64,000 nucleotides of DNA, taken from the NCBI GenBank assembly GCA_027625915.1, contig JANTQA010000047.1, positions 20,522,001 to 20,586,000 on the forward strand, given 5' to 3'. The notes under the pieces were generated by a model that saw only the letters and a program-made list of their open reading frames with translations, was not told the origin of the DNA and ran no database searches. The translations under genes and the position numbers were made by a program. Shown here piece after piece: positions 22,265 through 34,135 of the stretch. Each line of letters starts with the position of its first letter. Position 1 is the first letter of the stretch. The DNA is from Anaeramoeba flamelloides. Taxonomy: Eukaryota; Metamonada; Anaeramoebidae.

Positions 22265-23313
22265 TAATTTTAATTAAAAATCGGGCTTATCCTTCTTAGA
22301 ACCACTAATTCTTTGAGGAAATCGTTTGACCAAATTGAATCTTTTTGACTATTATAAAACTGAACGGAATTGGAACAAAATCCCTCTCAATTTATGGAGC
22401 GGATCCGATTTTTGGGAGAAATGACGAGCTCTCACTTGGTTCAACAATATCTCTAATTCAAATGAGGGATTCAGGCCAATAGGTGGACTTTTAGTACCCA
22501 CTCTTTAATGGAAAAAAAAAAAAAAAAAAAATTTTTTTGACTTTTTTTTTGAAAATAAAAAAGGATTTTTCTGATATAATTTGATTTGATTTTTTCGAAA
22601 TTATATTGTTTATTTTTTTTTTGTTACAACATTTTTTGTTTTAATTATAATTAGTATTTTTCCCGAGAAAAAATATTCAAAAAAAATATAAAAAATGATG
22701 CTATATTTTTCAGATCTACATCAATTGTTATATAAAACATTTTTTGTTTTAATGATTGATTTTTTTTTTTTTTTTTAATTTTTTGTTTTTTTTATGATTG
22801 ATATTTTTTGTTTGTATTTTTTGTCAATCAAAAAGGTGTCATAATTTATTTCACTGATTTTTTTTTGACAAATTATCATGATATTTTTTGATTATTTTTG
22901 AAAAAAAAATGTTGGAACTGTACTACATTTGGAGAAAATGAGATCCTTTGAAGAGTAAATTCTTCAAAGTATTAGTAAAAAATAATAAATTAACTATTTT
23001 TGTTTGTATTTTTTGTTTTGTTTTTTGTTTCGAAAGAGTCAGATCCCAAGTCGAAAAATAAATAAAATCTCAGATTGTATCATTTGTTCAACAATCACTA
23101 GTTATAATTCTTCGTTTTGGTTGTCCTTCCAGACTCAAAATAATGAGATTTATCTAGTGTTAAGATGATATTGAGGAGTTCGAAGAACGATGATGGATAG
23201 TCATCTTATATCTTCAAACAATCTCATATTTCTTCTCTATTCCAGACCAAACTCGTCACACAACAAGGTGATTGTTTCGAAATCAAAACAATAAAATAAC
23301 GAGATTTCTTTAA
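22265..23313. other. Intergenic, no gene seen
   Basis: Contains a slightly G+C-richer stretch at 22300-22500 (cggatccgatttttggg, acgagctctcacttgg) and at 23080-23260 without a usable reading frame, plus long poly-T runs. Nothing recognised. Confidence 0.4.
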
Positions 23314-24248
23314 GGGACTTGTCTCTATTAAATTTTTTTAGGTAAATTTGATAGAGATTTAGATTTTTTTTTGCCAATTACTTAGATTTGAAATCAAAGT
23401 GAAAAAATTCTTTGTATAGCAATGAAATCTCGATAAAGGACATTCATTAAATTTAATTATTGTTTTTATAGAAATACAAAATTTTTCCATTTTTTCGCTT
23501 TTTTGAAAGTTACTTTTTTTCAACTTTTCACAAAAATACAAAAAATAAAAAAAATATATGAGCAAGAAAGCAAAACCTTGTTGTTTTTGAGGAAGACCTA
23601 CAAAAAATAATTTGAAAAATAAACCTAAAAAGGTTTTTTTAGATTTGCATGAAAAAAACAGTTTGATTCGAAAAAAATATACAATATATGCTTTACTCAA
23701 AATAAAAGATTTTTATTCTTTTCTTGTACCATTCTTTTTTTTTATGAATCTACTTTTTGAGTTTACATTCTTTTGTTTTTGTCGAATTGGAAGTTTGATA
23801 AAGTTTTCACAAATTACCATTCCTAAAAATTTTTGTCAGAGTCAAAAAAAATCAAAGAAAAGAATAAGAACTATTTTTTAAAAAAGTAATTATTGATAAA
23901 ACAAATTGAGTTCTTTATAGAGACAAGTTGGATGAACAGAAGTGAAAAGAAAATATTCACTAGTTTTAAATTATTTTTTCGTATTTCAAAATGAGAATAA
24001 ATATTAATTTTGAGAAAATAATTAAATCCAAAATTAATCAAAAAATTCTCATCCTTTCAAGATATTTTTTTTCAAAAAAAATTTTTTAAAAGTCACTTTT
24101 TTTGACAGAATTGTAAAATTTTAAAAAAGCAAGAACTAAAAGTTCTAACATTGAAAAAACCTGTCTATTTTCAATTTTAAACATATATAAGGATAAGGAT
24201 TTCTTATTTAGTTATTGTTCAAAAAAAAAATTAATCGAGACTAGTCCC
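23314..24248. mobile_element. TTAA-flanked element family GGGACTAGTC, copy 1 (piggyBac-like termini)
   Basis: About 935 bp between TTAA (23310-23313) and TTAA (24249-24252). Left end GGGACTTGTCTCTATTAA, right end (reverse complement) GGGACTAGTCTCGATTAA. Copies 2 and 3 are at 34378-35318 and 59110-61639. Small Phe/Lys ORFs inside (23359-23700 minus, 23612-23881 plus) show no transposase motif, so it is a non-autonomous derivative. Confidence 0.8.
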
Positions 24249-24264
24249 TTAAAATAAAAATTTG

Positions 24265-24560
24265 AAACAAATTTTTCTTTTTCGAATTTGATCCAAAAAT
24301 CCAAACAAAAACGTATCATGATCTTTTGACTGGTAATTTAATTGGAAAAAAATAAACATTTTCAAAAATGATCACTCATCTCTCTGAAGTTGATGAATGA
24401 AGTTACATACAGTTTAATTGTATCCACATGAAATTAATTACTATGATATCTTTTTCCAGAAAAAAATTAATAAGAGTTAAGAGTCCCTTTCAAAACCTAA
24501 AGTTTGCTTAAAGCAAAGGAAAATAGTTCACAAGTCAAATATATTGACCATAAAATAAAC
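24265..24560. repeat. Dispersed repeat R8, copy 1
   Basis: Shares atttgatccaaaaa, tggtaatttaattgg, gatcactcatctctc and aagagttaagagtccc-type words with 28800-29060. Class unknown. Confidence 0.45.
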
Positions 24561-25280
24561 TGGGTGATATAAAGTCAAAACAAAAAAAAAAAACACCTTT
24601 TTTGGATTTTTTCTTAATAATGCAACATACACAATGAAAAATTAATTTGGTTTGATTGAAATATTTAAACAGATCGAAACAAAAAATGAACTTTTGTTAA
24701 GGATTATTCGAATTTTATTCCCAGTGGCTATTACTTTTATACCCACAGCACGAATTATGAACTCAAAAAAATGTTGAGTTTATAGATCTTTGTTAAAATG
24801 TAAAATTTAGGTTTTTTTTGAGTTGGGTAAAAAAAAATTTACTTTCCAAATTCAAAATTTTTCACTCAAAATTTTCGAATTACAAAATGATATTGGGAAA
24901 ATTTCACTCCACTTTATATTGAAGTATGTTAGAGTTGGTGGTGAGTGTAGCAACCCATTTGAAAAGAAAGTGGAGTGACATTTTCCCAATATCAAAAAAA
25001 ATAGCTTTTTATTTTTGCCTTGTTTTGTTGGGATTTTTCGAAAAGTTTTTGGATCAATAAATGATTGTAGTCAAAATCTTAAATTAATAAAAATTGACAA
25101 TATTTTGACTTTCCCTCAATTCACTATATTTTAAAGGTCTTAATCTATTTACTGCTTTGTATTTCAATGCTCACAGAGCATAAAATTCAGCTAGTAGTTA
25201 ATTACTTTTATTTTTTTTATGATCATAATTTGAAAACACAAATTATGGTATTTAATGATATGAATAGGGAAATGTTGAAA

Positions 25281-25664
25281 CATAAGTGTAAATATTAAAT
25301 GCTGTAAAAAATAGAGTTTTTACAATTTTAAAGATAAATAAACAATTCCATGAATTTATTCAAATTTAGGTAATAGTAAACCTAAAACATCCGTTTTGTT
25401 TTTAATCATGAATGGATTTTCAATATAAAACTGGTTAGGTAAATAAACACCAATACTTTATAGTATAAAAATGATTTTTTTGAAAAATTAAACGATTGAT
25501 ATTTGCCAAATGATTTTTAGATTAAAATTATTATATGTCTATTAAGATAATAAGATTTTATATTTACTATTACCAAAATTTTGATAAATTTATTAAACTC
25601 TTTAGTTGATTTTTAAAATTGTAAAAACTCTATTTTTTACAACTTTCATATTTATTCTTGTGTT
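25281..25664. mobile_element. Foldback TIR element, family tgttgtaaaaaatag, copy 1
   Basis: About 384 bp. Left arm cataagtgtaaatattaaat then gctgtaaaaaatagag; right arm is its inverse (ctctattttttacaac, then cttgtgtt). Arms are about 60 bp and continue imperfectly inward (gataaataaa; taccaaaattttgataaat). Copies at 34136-35448 and 61821-62201. Confidence 0.7.
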
Positions 25665-26149
25665 GATTAAAAATATTTGGTAAATCAATATCAATTCTTT
25701 AGCTCTTGAGAAAAATATAAGAAAAGAGATATTATTTAATTAATCTTTCAGAAACTTTATATCCAAATTTCTCAAAGTAAATTTCAACACTATACATTTG
25801 AATCTATATCGTACTCGTATATAAATTATACTGTAATTGATCTAAATAATATTTTTAAAGTATGATTAAATATAAATTTATAGCAAGAAATTGGGAAATT
25901 CTGAATGAAATTGAGATATATGTACTTGGTTCAACAAGAGTTCTCAACTCCAAGAAAATTAATTAAAAAGATTATAAAGGCAATTCTGTTCATTTATTTT
26001 ATATTGTTATTTGAAATTCAAATGCGATCAAATTTCATTTGATTATTATTTTTTCAATACAACAATCGTGATTTTATTTAGCATTCAATTGTTCACCCAA
26101 AAAATCAAATCGAAATAAAAAAACATCAAAAAAACAAAGGGAGCTCACA

Positions 26150-26474
26150 AATTAAAATCTCTTTCTTTGAAAGTTCCGTTTTGTTAAAAAAAAATAGAAA
26201 GGAAAAATGAAGTGAAAATTGTTTTCTATTGATTATTCAAATACCAAGAGAAGTACAAAACGATCATTATTGTTTTTCTCAATTTCCCCTAAGAATTTGA
26301 GTTTTTCAATTTTTAAGAAAAGCTATTGATTAATTAGTTTTCAATTAAACAGATATCAACAATTCTTTGGTGTGTATTATTCTACTTATTTCTTATTTTT
26401 TCTTCAAATATCAATTATATAAAATAATTGATATTTGAAAAAAATTTTTTAGGTTCATAAACTGAAACAGAGTT
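26150..26474. mobile_element. Truncated copy of the AACT..TCAGTCAAAGG family
   Basis: Matches only the right part of copy 3 (aaatgaagtgaaaattg, cccctaagaatttgagttt, tcaacaattctttggtgtg) and its right terminus (actgaaacagagtt then TA). The left end is missing. Confidence 0.6.
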
Positions 26475-26657
26475 TATATTTTTTTTTCAAAATAAAAGTT
26501 CAACATTTTACTCTTTAGCACTTTTTTTGGTACACCTTGTATTTATTTGGCCATTTTTTTGTTATTTACACTTTTTTTTTAATCTGTGGAAAATGATTTT
26601 GTAGAGACATTTTTGAAATGTTGGAAAGTTACAAAATTTAAAACAATGAGAGATTAA

Positions 26658-27425
26658 GGGATTAGTGTCTACCAAGGAGAGGCCTAGGAACAAAGTATGT
26701 TGTTATTGGAACCGAACCACATTAGTGAGACATGGTTCAAATGTCTCTAAAAAATCGATTAAAAAAGTAGTAATATTTTTTGATCTTCTCAATTAGAATG
26801 AAATATGTATTAGTAAAAAACCCCAACAATTTAAGAATAAAATCTGCTTTTCGGAATAAATTTAAATGTTGGGTTATCAATATTCAGACTACAAAGCCAC
26901 AAAATATCTTTCAAAAATTTGTGGTGAAAGGAAGATTAGTTCCTAAAAAAATTAAGTTTTTTTTAAAAAATTTTATAATTAACGAATAAAGTTTTTTGAC
27001 AAATTATTTCTCAAATCATGGAAATATATTGATGCTACAAGTAGCTAAATCAAAAGCAAACAAAACTAATCAGTCTTTGGGCTTTTATGTTGATGATTAT
27101 TGAGTTAATCTTTGAAATTAAAAAAAATATAAAAATATTTACTTTTGGAAGTTCTAAATCTAAATTATTAAATACCAGAATACTGATATTTTTGTTTTAT
27201 TTCTGTCTTTATATTTGGAAAATGACTTTTAAAAAAATTTTTTTACCAAATGAAACTTTTTTAATTGTGATCATTAGTAAAAAATGAAATAATATCTTGT
27301 GCAATAAGATTTATAATAGATTTTTTCGAGTCACAGAAACTATTTGAGGAATGGGGTACTAATATCATTTACAACCAATTACAACATACTTTGATTATAG
27401 AGAAATCTAAATTGATGCTAATCCC
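26658..27425. mobile_element. TTAA-flanked element family GGGATTAGCGTC, copy 2
   Basis: About 768 bp between TTAA at 26654-26657 and 27426-27429. Left GGGATTAGTGTCTACC, right (reverse complement) GGGATTAGCATC. Aligns end to end with 12670-13413. Both copies preserve short open stretches (around 26780-26989 and 27087-27287) that could be remnants of a coding region, but no DDE motif is visible. Confidence 0.75.
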
Positions 27426-28799
27426 TTAAATAGATAAATGTTTGGGTTTTATTTTTAACTTTTGAATCTGATTTCTTTTAAGATTGATTGGACATATCAT
27501 GATTTTCTTTGTGTTTATGTTTGTTGTTTGATTTGGAGAAATTTTTTTTTTAATTTTTGTAAAGATAAAATGTGTGTTTATAAGAGACAAGCTCAATTGA
27601 GATTTGATTTTTTCGAATTATTATTCTGGATTTGTGTTTGTGCGGGAAAGATCTGAATTTTTTTTTAGACTGTTATATATTTGGATTTATTTATATTATT
27701 TGATGCAAAATAAATAGAAACAAAATTGTCTTTTTGTTTTACAATCAAAAGGTTTTTAATTCCTGAAAAATTTCAATATTTTAAATTCAAAAATCAAGTT
27801 TAAGGGTTTAGTAAACTAAAAAAAAATCTAAAAGTAGGATTAATAATAATTCAAATAAACAATTAACACATCTTGATATTGAAAAATAAAGTAAAAATCT
27901 GATTACTACAATACCAAACTTACGATTCAATACAATTTTCAGAAATGAATTATTGTTATTAAAAATCTGATCGTTTTTTGTATTTTTGAAAAGTTTAAAG
28001 TCGAATATATTTCTGAATTATTTGTAAAAAAAATTATTTTCTTTGATTGAAGATTGAATTCTTATTGCTTGTAAAGGAAGTATACAATAATACACTTTAA
28101 AATTAAAACCGCTAAGTTCAAGAATAATTCAGTTTAGAAAATATACTTCATTTCAAAAAAAAATACAATAATTATTTTAAACTTGTAAAAATTATAATTT
28201 TTTGATTTCAAGTAACAGTTCAAATCATTTTTGTCTCTAGGTTGAATAAAAATTTCAAAGAAAAAGAACCAAACCCATAAATTAAAAATTCTCCCGATAT
28301 ACTTTTTGAGAACCTGGAAAATTCAACTTTAAATCAAAGAGAAATACTTTTTAATTTGATTATTTATAATCAATAATTACTAAAAACCCAATCTTATTTC
28401 TTTCAGTAAGTCATTAACAACCTAAAGATTAAATATATCAAATAGACCTAACGATTATTTCTCAATTTTTTAACGATTTTGCAACAAATAAAACCAACTC
28501 AAATACATATTTCTATTAAAAAAAAATAATAAGATATTATCAAATAAATGGTTTTAATACAAAAAGTTCCTTGTTTATACCCCTGGTATTTGAAAAAGGA
28601 TATTGACTAGTCTTTAAAATTTCAAGAAATTTAAATAAATATTGGTGAATAAAAAAAATGATCAATTTTTTAGATCTTCAAGGATACAATATTTGATTTA
28701 TTTTTATTATATTTTTAAAATCAGATTAAATTTTCAAGGTTACTTGTTCATAAAGATTCTCTGAAATTTACTAAAAGTGATATTTCTTCAAAATTAAAT

Positions 28800-29060
28800 T
28801 TTTTTTGCAAATTTTTTTTTTTCCAATTTGATCCAAAAACATAAACAAAAAAGATCTGGATCTTTTTTACTGGAAATTTAATTGGGAAAAATAGAAAAAT
28901 GAACTCTTTTAAAAATGATTATTCATTTCTCATAAGTTGATAAAGGAAATTGAACATCGGCTTTAATTGTATCCTTATGTAAATAATTACTCTATTGTCT
29001 TTGGTAAAAAAAATAAATAAGAGTAACTCAAACCTTAAGGTTTACAATCCCTGAAATATG
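28800..29060. repeat. Dispersed repeat R8, copy 2
   Basis: Diverged match to 24265-24560, same orientation (aatttgatccaaaaacat, ggaaatttaattggg, aatgattattcatttctc). Confidence 0.45.
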
Positions 29061-29074
29061 AAAGAAGATTATCT

Positions 29075-29575
29075 TACGTAGGGTGTAGTGACTTGTTAAT
29101 TTGGTTCTTAGCTGATCGATCTTGGATTTGGTATGGGTTTTATAAGTGGTTCAAAAAGTCAATTTTTGACAATTTATTTTTAATTTTTCCGAAATTAGAA
29201 ATAAAGAGTGTAAGATTAATAGACTGGTTGGTGTTTAAGAATAAATTTAAATTTTTGGGTTGTTAAGGAAAAATTATAAATCCTTTTTTGTCAATTAACT
29301 TAATGAAAAAAAATTGTTTTTTAAAAGTACCAAATAAAACTAAACCTATTTAAAAATTTCAACCAACAACCTAAAAATCGCATTTTATTATTACTTATGT
29401 TCGAGCAGATTAATCTTATACTCTTTATTTCTAATTTCTGAAAAATTAAAAATAAATTGTCAAAAATTGACTTTATGAACCACTTATAAAACCCATACCA
29501 AATCCAAGATCGATCAGCTAAGAACCAAATTAACAAGTCACTACACCCTACATAAGATAATCTCTTTCCGATTTC
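29075..29575. repeat. Foldback with ~150-bp arms overlapping R11
   Basis: 29080-29225 (tagggtgtagtgacttgtt, agctgatcgatcttgg, cataaagt-type words) is the inverse of 29400-29575 (gatcgatcagctaagaac, aacaagtcactacaccc). The arms are close to identical over long stretches, so the duplication is younger than the R11 family as a whole. Confidence 0.7.
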
Positions 29576-29593
29576 AGGGATTGTAAACCTTAA

Positions 29594-30796
29594 GGAAGTA
29601 AGTACATTTTTCCATTTTGAAAAATTTTAATTGTGTGAACATTACTTGAAAAATATTTTTTGAGTGCCAACAGATATTGAAACTTTGGAAACCAAAATAC
29701 CATTTGCAAGTCTATTTGTGAAAAGAAAGCGAACCCAAAGTAATTCAGAGTTGAAACTTATTTTTTCGATTTTTTGAACCTTTTTTTTGATTAAATTTTT
29801 GGTTTTATTAAATTTGGTTTTGGATCTAGAAATGTGTTTATACGAACGATTGAAAATAATCAAACAGTAAACCAAAAAAATATTCCAGAAAAGGTGTGCA
29901 TTTGAAACAAATATTTTCTTTTAGAAGACCAAGCACAAAAGATCACCTTTCCAAATAAATTTGTTGAAATCAAGAATGAAAAAAAAAAAAATTGATAAAA
30001 GCCTATTTTCGAAGATTGATTTTCTTTATCTTCTTAGTTTGTATGAATACAAACAATTTTTTTCCTTAAATTTCTCGACCCATTACTATTTATTATTATT
30101 TTAAAATACCTTTTGTTACAGATTTGTTTTCAAAATTCAATTTTAAACTATTTTTATCAAACAAAGCCAAAACAAAGAAGACTATTTCAAAAATAAAAAT
30201 AAAGGGGTTGAATTCTTGGAATCAATAAACAGTTACAAAAGATTCAAATCAAAATGATTGAAAAATTCAATAACAAATTTCAATCAGATTCAGAATTTTT
30301 TGAGTTTCTCATTTTACTGGAAAATAAATAATTATAAAATCAAAATAATTTGTCCAATAAACCATCATTCTTAAGAAGAATTAAAACAATCTCTGATTTT
30401 CAGAACTAAAACTAGAATTAGATGACATTAATGAAAATAGAGTTTTTTAAATTCATTTTGGAAATTCTTTAGAAATAAACAGTAATTTGTTTATCAAAAA
30501 TTTTCCAAACAAATTTATTATAATGAATTAAAAATAAAACCAAATAAAGAATAAGTAATTGTGTCAAATTTTATAGATAAGATCAAGTAATAAATGATTT
30601 TTAATTATTTTTTTTTGATCAATTTTTTCTTTTTTTTGATTTGCTTTTTTTTGTTGGTATGAAAATATCTTATACTAGGATATATTCAACTCTAGTATTT
30701 ATGAAAATACCAATGTGTGTGGCTAAAGAAATGATTTGAAGAATTCAGTTTCACAGTAATGGTGGCACTCAAAAAATGAAAACTGTACTTACCCCC
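29594..30796. mobile_element. TTAA-flanked element family GGGAGTAAGTAC, copy 1 (piggyBac-like termini)
   Basis: About 1.2 kb between TTAA on each side. Left GGAAGTAAGTACATTTTTCC, right (reverse complement) GGGGGTAAGTACAGTTTTC. Copy 2 (37683-38881) is a clean insertion relative to duplication copy A. A 77-codon minus-strand ORF inside shows no domain. Confidence 0.75.
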
Positions 30797-31619
30797 TTAA
30801 ATAGCTGAATGAAAATTTTGGATCTTTTTTATTTTCGAATTAACAGTAAATAGAGTTTTTGTTGAATTAATAATTTCGAAATTGGAATTAGGGGAAGATA
30901 TGAAGCATATTTCCCATGATTTTTAATATTTTTTTTTCATTACAGCGATTAAAAAATAATAAATATTAAAAAGTGAGGGATATATCCAACATCTATCCTC
31001 TCAGAAACCCTTTTTTTTTTCTTCTTCTTCTTTGGTTCAGAGAAATGTGTTGGGTTAAAACAAAATAATAATTTGCAATTTTCGTTTTTTGACTTACGAC
31101 TTGGTATTTAACACATTGCCTGATTTATAAAAATGTTGTTTTCCATTAAAAAAGAGAATACTGTGTGTGAGAATGAAATTGAAATTGTTTCTGAATTGAT
31201 GAATTTGCAAATAAATTTTTTCTGATTGTATTTCGAGAGTTTAATAACTTCCTTTTTTTTCAAGAATTTACCTTTCTTTCAAAAAATTGAAAAAGTTTTT
31301 TTTGTTCATGATAATGATAAATTTGATCTGATTTTTGATTATTATTTTCGTTCATTTTCAGACAAATTGTTTGGATTGATTTTTATAATTTTGTTAAATT
31401 TTTGGAATTATTCTCTTTTTTTAGTATTTTTTTTCAGAATTTTCGAATTTGGAATTTCAAAAAATTGCAAAAAAAATCAGCTATTTTCTTTTATTGAAAA
31501 TTTGTAAATTGCGTTAAGCTTTTTAGGCCGATTTAAAGAACTTTTTCAATTGAGGAATTAGTAAATTTAAATTCCAATCTTTTTTCTCAATTTCTTTAAA
31601 CATTTTCTTAAGTTAATAA
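30797..31619. other. Intergenic between a TTAA element and duplication copy B
   Basis: Contains a 93-codon Phe-rich ORF (31226-31507 plus) that I do not recognise; its composition follows local base content, so I do not call it a gene. No repeat match seen. Confidence 0.35.
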
Positions 31620-31744
31620 TATCAAAAGTGCTTAACCTTTTTAAAAATAAATTGGCTGAATGATTTCAAAGAAACTATTTCCTCCAAAAATCAACATTCA
31701 TTTTTTTTCAAATTAAGATCAATTTTTTGTTTTAAAAACCTAAA

Positions 31745-31858
31745 CTTACACTTTTTTTCTTTTACTTACTCTTTTTTCATCTTTTCTTTTTTCTTTTCTT
31801 TTTTCATTTTTCCACAAACAACCACCAAAAAAACAAAACAAAAAAAAAAACCAAAAAA
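31745..31858 (+). promoter_or_regulatory. T-rich to A/C-rich leader of the membrane-protein gene
   Basis: Pyrimidine tract to about 31812, then caaacaaccaccaaaaaaac and A-rich sequence immediately before the ATG at 31859. Same layout as the other strongly supported genes here. Confidence 0.5.
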
Positions 31859-32917
31859 ATGGGTTTCCTGTCTCAAACAGTTGAAAGATTTCAAAATTTT
31901 CGAACCAAACATAAAAAAAGAATTAGGTTTGTAAGAAAATTTGTTTTGCCATTTATTGTTGTGCCTTTAGGTGTCTTATTTATTTTCTTGATTATTAAAT
32001 ATCCACAAAATATAATTGCAATGTTTTTGAATTTAATATTTGGTATGATAACGATTGCCTTTGGCTGTGTTCTACCACAAGATGAAAGTAGAAACAAAAG
32101 TACCGGAAGAATAGAAACAATGGATCATTTTTATTTTTTTATTTTTTATTATTGGTTACTTGTCATTTTCTGGTATATACCAACAATCCTTCTATTGGGG
32201 TATAAAATATATTTTGTAGACAACGACAACAAACCACTACCATTATATCTTTTTGTCTTGTTTGGCTTAGTTTTTATGTCTCTGTTCGTTTTTCTTTGTT
32301 TGTGTTATGGCTTTCGTGCTTGTTATAATAGTATTGCAGCAAAAAAGATGAGAAGAAAAAAAAGAAAAAGAAGAGAAAGAGCTCTCGAAAAGCAAGCAAT
32401 AGATCTAGAATCTCATCCAAACCAGAGGAAGAAACCCAAGAGAAGTGTTGGAAACGAAGATTCCATTCTTGAATTTAATGATGACCATTTTCACCAATCA
32501 AGAGATCACCTTATTCATGCTTTACAATCAATTTCGAATGATGACGAAATGAAAAAAAGGATAGTCAAAGAATTAGAAGCATCAAAGCTTTCCTCATCAA
32601 ACAAGAAAAGATTTGCACTCAAAACAACACTCTATCTTTATTTTAAATCACTTTCTTATCATTATTGGCTTTCAAAAAAGAATGTCATCAAAGAAACCAA
32701 CTGTAGCAAATGCCCCGCCTATGTTAAAGAAGATCAAGGCTGTGTTTGTGGCAACTCCATTTATTGTAATGAGTGTTCAATGGAGCATCTCTTATTTGAA
32801 GCCGAGATAAAATTTGAAAAAGACCCCAATTATTGGGGAAACAATGTTGTAAAAAGAGCTTTCCAATTTGTTGACCAATTTTTTAGATCAATTAACTCAA
32901 TTGAAGATATTATTTAA
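31859..32917 (+). CDS. Four-helix membrane protein with a C-terminal Cys cluster, family not recognised
   Basis: An intact 352-residue reading frame without introns. Hydrophobic segments at about 28-47, 51-72, 91-120 and 128-152 predict four membrane helices with a short basic N-terminus. A Lys/Arg-rich stretch (162-175) follows, then a soluble tail. The tail has a Cys cluster C282-x2-C285, C295-x-C297, C303-x2-C306 and H310, which looks like a small zinc-binding module. No signal peptide. I do not recognise the family and assign no activity; a membrane-anchored adaptor with a metal-binding tail is the plain reading. A second, broken copy lies at 15684-16966 in duplication copy A; both copies keep the Cys-rich tail almost unchanged at DNA level. 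Confidence 0.8.
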   Translation: MGFLSQTVERFQNFRTKHKKRIRFVRKFVLPFIVVPLGVLFIFLIIKYPQNIIAMFLNLIFGMITIAFGCVLPQDESRNKSTGRIETMDHFYFFIFYYWLLVIFWYIPTILLLGYKIYFVDNDNKPLPLYLFVLFGLVFMSLFVFLCLCYGFRACYNSIAAKKMRRKKRKRRERALEKQAIDLESHPNQRKKPKRSVGNEDSILEFNDDHFHQSRDHLIHALQSISNDDEMKKRIVKELEASKLSSSNKKRFALKTTLYLYFKSLSYHYWLSKKNVIKETNCSKCPAYVKEDQGCVCGNSIYCNECSMEHLLFEAEIKFEKDPNYWGNNVVKRAFQFVDQFFRSINSIEDII

Positions 32918-33500
32918 AGATCAAACTTTTGTTGTTTTTTTTTCTTTTTTTATATTTTTTTTATATTCCTGCAAATTTTTGAAATTCTAATTTTTTGAAT
33001 GTTTACGATTTAAAAATGAAATTTTATTGAATTTGTTATTTTTAATGAACACCTTTTAATAAACCTTGGCTTTTTTTTTTTTAATTTAATTTCCAAATTT
33101 GTTACATCAATCTATTTATTAGAATAATTGTGTATTTATATCTCATTATTACACAAGATATTTTTGATTTTAATCAAATGTTTATTTATATCTCTTTCGT
33201 GACCACAGCAATCACAGAAATCACAGAAATACTTTTATCTTTTTTGAAGTTATTTACAACAGCTTATTATTGATTGATCAAATTTGGGTTTCTTTGAATT
33301 GAATGATTTTTATTTTTTTCATATTTGGAATATTTTTGAATAAAAAGTTATTAAATTATATTTTGTGATTTATGTGATTTATATGATTTACATGATATGT
33401 TTGATTTGTAATTTTATTATCTCGGTATCGAAAAAATTAAAAAAAATTTTCTTGATCTCCATCAATATAAATTCACATTAACTAATTTCCATTCAATTTA

Positions 33501-33955
33501 CAGCCGTTCCAAGGCTACCATAAAATTTTAAATTAAACACAATTGAGTTTTCTATTCTTATTTTCCATTTTCAAAAAATTCGGAAATAAGAGTTATTATT
33601 CCAAAAAAAAATTTCAATAATTGAGCTTTTATTCAAATTTTGAAAATTCAAAAAAAAAAAAATCAAGATCCCAAGAAACTTAAAAATTATCAGTTCAAAA
33701 AAGGTAAAGTTTTAAAGATATATCAATATTTACTTATCTTTAAAAATTTTGTCTTTTTTGAACAATATTTTTAGGCACTTCATAAAACCTTAAATTTTTT
33801 TTTTTGATGTTCTAAAAAATTTGAATAATAATTGATTTGTTGAAATTGTTTTTTGAATAATAACTCTTATTTCCGAATTTTTTGAAAATGGAAAATAAGA
33901 ATAGAAAACTCAATTGTGTTTAATTTAAAATTTTATGGTAGCCTTGGAACGGCTA
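33501..33955. mobile_element. Foldback TIR element family CAGCCGTTCC, copy 1
   Basis: 455 bp flanked by TA. Ends CAGCCGTTCCAAGGCTACC and (reverse complement) TAGCCGTTCCAAGGCTACC, with inverted arms of more than 100 bp (tctattcttattttcc, gaaataagagttattattc). It is absent from the equivalent site in copy A. Further copies at 40942-41387 and 52627-53068. Arms this long make a strong hairpin. Confidence 0.85.
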
Positions 33956-34135
33956 TATTAGTTTGTAACGAAGTAATTTGATAATAAATTTTCAAGTTTT
34001 TAGAACTTTCTATGATATCTATGATTAACTAAAAATATTTTTCTCTTTTTTTTTTTGATTCAATAATAAAAAAAAATTACTTGAAACTGTTTTTTGACTA
34101 TACAAATTATATTTTATTTCAAGTTTAAAATAATT

